Source: Spirochaetaceae bacterium UBA1306
GTDB lineage: Bacteria > Spirochaetota > Spirochaetia > Treponematales > Rectinemataceae
Direction of reading: 5' to 3'
NCBI GenBank assembly: GCA_002307245.1
Contig: DBTW01000142.1
Span: 1-24,827 of the forward strand
DNA length: 24,827 bases
The position numbers and the translations under genes are program-made. The notes under the pieces are model-generated. The model was given only the letters and a program-made list of their open reading frames with translations. It was not told the origin of the DNA and made no database searches. The number at the start of each line of letters is the position of its first letter. The stretch's first letter is position 1. Of this stretch, positions 22,675-24,827 are shown one piece after another.

Positions 22675-23331
22675 TCAAGGCTCCAGGAGCAGAACCACGA
22701 GGAGATCGCCCGAGCCCGCCCGGACGCCGAAGCGGCCCTCCGAGGCCACGTTGCTTACGCCGCAGTCGCTCGGCCCCCAAGCGAGGCCCTCGAGGGGCCA
22801 GGCCAAGCCCTCGCTACGCATCCCGCGCGCGCCATCCGCCAGGGGGAAGACCGAGACCGTCGACCCCGGCGCCGCCTCGAGGACGATACCGCTGCCCGCT
22901 TCCACGAGATAGGCCGCCTCATGGGCAGTATGCCACTCGGCCGGCCGCGGCCGCGCTCGTTTGAGGGGCATCGCCCGCCGGCGCTCGAAGAGGGAGCGTA
23001 TCGCGAGGAGGTGGTCGAGGCGCCCGCCCCCGCCGCCGGCCAGGATTATCCTGTCCGCGCCCCGGGCGGCCAGTTCCTCAAGGCCGAGCTCGGTATCGGT
23101 CTCGTCCTTGTCGCGCGGCGCGAGCCGGAGCTCGGCCAGGGGGAAGCGCCCGACGAGCCCGGCGCTCGAGACCGAGTCCATGTCCCCGACGATGAGGCCG
23201 GGCTCGAGGCCCCAGGAGACCAGGGTATCGAGGCCCGAGTCGGCGGCGCAGATGAGGCCCATTCCGCCGAAGCGCGCCTCCAGCCTGGATCGGGGCGGGG
23301 CCTCGCCGCCCGTTACGAGGAGTGCATCCAT
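22675..23331 (-). CDS. thiN: Thiamine pyrophosphokinase
   Basis: 218 residues. The catalytic domain shows CAADSGLDTLVSWGLEP (~28-44), IVGDMDSVS (~47-55), PRDKDETDTELGLEEL (~72-87) and GGGGGRLDHLLAI (~99-111), the acidic Mg2+/ATP and thiamine-binding motifs of this family. The C-terminal strands (SEGLAWPLEGLAWG, GVSNVASEG) match the thiamine-binding domain. Converts thiamine and ATP to thiamine diphosphate and AMP in the cytoplasm. ATG 23331 begins MDALLVTGGEAPPRS, the usual start. The frame runs open far upstream, antisense to cca, but that part has no homology. There is no Shine-Dalgarno, and the predicted transcript starts 2 nt before the ATG. Divergent from cca across 105 bp. Confidence 0.92.
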   Translation of the reverse strand: MDALLVTGGEAPPRSRLEARFGGMGLICAADSGLDTLVSWGLEPGLIVGDMDSVSSAGLVGRFPLAELRLAPRDKDETDTELGLEELAARGADRIILAGGGGGRLDHLLAIRSLFERRRAMPLKRARPRPAEWHTAHEAAYLVEAGSGIVLEAAPGSTVSVFPLADGARGMRSEGLAWPLEGLAWGPSDCGVSNVASEGRFGVRAGSGDLLVVLLLEP

Positions 23332-23339
23332 TGTCGGGC

Positions 23340-23369
23340 AGTCTGCGCGGCTTGCGAGGCCGATGTCAA
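23340..23369 (-). promoter_or_regulatory. Promoter for thiN, predicted leaderless
   Basis: Minus strand TTGACA (23369-23364; 6/6), an 18-bp spacer and CAGACT (23345-23340; 3/6). Predicted +1 at 23333, two bases before ATG 23331. The -10 is weak. Confidence 0.35.
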
Positions 23370-23400
23370 TGGACGAGAGGGGGGCGGGCGCCTGGCGGTA

Positions 23401-23428
23401 TTGCCCCGCCCGCGCCCGCCGGTATACC
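23401..23428 (+). promoter_or_regulatory. Promoter for cca, predicted leaderless
   Basis: TTGCCC (23401-23406), a 16-bp spacer and TATACC (23423-23428; 4/6). Predicted +1 at 23435, two bases before GTG 23437. Confidence 0.45.
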
Positions 23429-23436
23429 TTCGACCC

Positions 23437-24786
23437 GTGAAGCGTATACGAGCTCCGAAGGAGCTCTTCGATTTCGCGGGCGAGCTCGCGCGCGCGGGGA
23501 AGAAGGCCTATCTCGTCGGAGGGGCGGTCCGCGACTATCTCCTCGGCCGCGAGGCCTGCGACTTCGACGTCGCCACCGACGCCCGTCCCGAGGAGGTGGC
23601 GAGGCTCTACCGGCGCGTGATCCCTACCGGCATCAAGCACGGGACGGTCACCGTCCTCTGGAAGGGCCTCGAGATCGAGGTCACCACCTTCCGCACCGAG
23701 TCCGGCTACGCCGACGGGAGGCACCCGGACAAGGTCGAGTACGCCTCGACCATCGAGGAGGACCTCTCCCGCCGCGACTTCGCGATGAACGCCATGGCCT
23801 TCGACCTCGCCACGGAGCTGCTCGTCGACCCCCACGGCGGCCAGGCCGACCTGAGCGGGCGCCTGGTCCGCGCCGTGGGCGATCCCTTCGAGCGCTTCCG
23901 CGAGGACGGCCTGCGCCCCCTGCGCGCGATCCGCTTCGCCTCCCAGCTCGGCTTCGAGATCGACGCGCCCACCCTCGCGGCGATCCGGCCCTCGATCCCG
24001 CGCTTCCGCCTCGTGTCGCCCGAGCGCGTCCGCGACGAGCTGCAGAAGACACTCCTGTCCGAGCTGCCCTCGCGGGGGCTGAGGCTCCTCGAGGGCACGG
24101 GCCTGCTCGAGGAGATCGTGCCGGAGCTCTCGGCCTGCCGCGGCGTCGAGCAGAAGGGCATGCACGTCTTCGACGTCCTCGACCACCTCTACGCGAGCGC
24201 GGACGCGTCGCCCCCGGAGCTCGTCCTCAGGCTCGCGGCCCTCCTCCACGACGTCGGCAAGCCCGAGGCAAAGGCCGAGCTCCCCGGCGAGGCCCCGACC
24301 TTCTACCGCCACGAGGAATACTCAGCGAGGATGTCGGAGTCGATACTTAAGCGGCTCAAGCTCCCGAACGCGATCGTGGACGAGGTTGCCCAGCTCATCC
24401 GCTGCCACATGTTCTCCTACGACGATTCCTGGACCGACGCGGCCGTCCGCAGGTTCATCGCCCGGGTCGGCCCTGAGCGCATCGAGGAGCTCTTCGCGCT
24501 GCGCCTCGCCGACGGCGCGGGCATCCTCGGCCGGCCGATCGACCCCCGCAGCCTGGACCCGCTCCGGGCCCGCATCGATCGCGTCATCGCGGCGAAGGAG
24601 GCCTTCGGCCTCGCGGACCTGGCTGTGAAGGGGGGCGACCTCGCCTCCATCGGCGTGCCGCCCGGGCGCGCGATGGGCGCCATGCTCAAGGAGCTCCTGG
24701 AGGCGGTTATGGACGACCCTAGCTTGAACGAGCGGGAGCGGCTGCTGGAGATCGCGGGCAGGATCAAGGGCAAGCACGGCCTCTGA
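23437..24786 (+). CDS. cca: CCA tRNA nucleotidyltransferase (class II, with HD domain)
   Basis: 449 residues from GTG 23437. Nucleotidyltransferase head with YLVGGAVRDYLLG (~25-37), catalytic DFD (42-44) in CDFDVATDARPEEV, the IEVTTFRTESGYADGRHP strand, RRDFAMNAMAFD, and DPFERFREDGLRPLRAIRFASQLGF, the nucleotide-selecting region. Further on lies an HD phosphohydrolase domain beginning LRLAALLHDVGKPEAK with HEEYSARM and IRCHMF. Adds CCA to tRNA 3' ends; it could instead be a CC- or A-adding specialist, which sequence alone does not settle. The GTG is chosen because homology starts at KRIRAPKELFDFAG. The open frame upstream is antisense to thiN. No Shine-Dalgarno. The 41 bp after the stop hold nothing clear. 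Confidence 0.94.
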   Translation: MKRIRAPKELFDFAGELARAGKKAYLVGGAVRDYLLGREACDFDVATDARPEEVARLYRRVIPTGIKHGTVTVLWKGLEIEVTTFRTESGYADGRHPDKVEYASTIEEDLSRRDFAMNAMAFDLATELLVDPHGGQADLSGRLVRAVGDPFERFREDGLRPLRAIRFASQLGFEIDAPTLAAIRPSIPRFRLVSPERVRDELQKTLLSELPSRGLRLLEGTGLLEEIVPELSACRGVEQKGMHVFDVLDHLYASADASPPELVLRLAALLHDVGKPEAKAELPGEAPTFYRHEEYSARMSESILKRLKLPNAIVDEVAQLIRCHMFSYDDSWTDAAVRRFIARVGPERIEELFALRLADGAGILGRPIDPRSLDPLRARIDRVIAAKEAFGLADLAVKGGDLASIGVPPGRAMGAMLKELLEAVMDDPSLNERERLLEIAGRIKGKHGL

Positions 24787-24827
24787 AGGGCTCGCCCCTA
24801 GTCAGGTTGTTGAAATACTCGAAGCAT

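Noticed and set aside
22525..23436. Long plus-strand extension before cca
   Set aside because: It is antisense to thiN, low complexity, and the CCA-enzyme family starts at KRIRAPKEL; GTG 23437 is the natural start.
22675..24312. Single long minus-strand open frame covering thiN and the antisense of cca
   Set aside because: Homology to thiamine pyrophosphokinase begins at ATG 23331; everything upstream is antisense to the well-supported cca gene and is a GC-rich shadow.
24787..24827. Possible terminator after cca (AGGG-CTCG-CCCCT)
   Set aside because: Stem of only about four pairs and no adjoining T-run; the window ends too soon to judge.
1..24827. CRISPR arrays, tRNA/rRNA genes, transposases, riboswitches
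   Set aside because: No regularly spaced repeats, cloverleaf-like segments, transposase motifs or recognisable riboswitch cores were seen by eye; a covariance-model search was not possible.

Overview
This is a GC-rich chromosomal window from a Gram-negative bacterium. Two lipoproteins with lipoboxes, a secreted protein with barrel-like strands and a small outer-membrane-barrel-type protein all point to an outer membrane. Nothing here fixes the phylum. The mix of genes (TPR/transglutaminase secreted protein, LVIVD-repeat lipoprotein, GlnRS beside GluRS) would fit a high-GC spirochaete-like lineage, but that is inference. I saw no rRNA, tRNA, CRISPR array, insertion sequence or prophage.

Layout. 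(1) 1-5441, minus strand: a tightly overlapping three-gene envelope operon. It encodes a secreted transglutaminase-like/TPR protein, a lipoprotein with Ig-like, two FN3 and 14 LVIVD-type repeats (enough for two seven-bladed propellers), and a truncated DUF5018-like lipoprotein. (2) 5671-9540: a Cys/His-motif membrane protein facing an operon of Uup-type ABC-F ATPase, small membrane protein and SrkA/YihE-type kinase. (3) 9659-12604, plus strand: membrane-anchored winged-helix protein, SpoU/TrmH RNA methyltransferase, ResB and CcsA (cytochrome c maturation system II), ending against a small membrane protein. (4) 12949-15527: a CLC chloride channel/transporter with CBS pair, overlapping an orphan ABC ATPase. 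(5) 15568-16710: a decay zone with a Crp/Fnr-type regulator that has lost its effector domain, a barrel-type protein that has lost its signal peptide, and a membrane-helix remnant. (6) 16799-18902: a divergent HxlR (YodB-like)/WrbA quinone-stress module and a DMT-family exporter. (7) 18899-24786: glnS, gltX, a small membrane protein, thiamine pyrophosphokinase and CCA-adding enzyme.

The most notable pattern is how translation starts. Genes that open a transcription unit fall into two classes. One class has a clear Shine-Dalgarno sequence. The other has none, but carries a sigma-70-like -10 box placed so that the predicted transcript starts 0-2 nt before the start codon (uup, gltX, cca, thiN, HxlR, probably the DMT gene). 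The CLC gene follows the same geometry exactly but has ACG where ATG is expected. This suggests widespread leaderless transcription. Two further regulatory pictures are unusually complete: an FNR-like site centred at -41.5 of a predicted promoter just downstream of the Crp/Fnr-like remnant, and palindromes over the divergent HxlR/wrbA promoters. All promoter and operator calls are by eye and untested.
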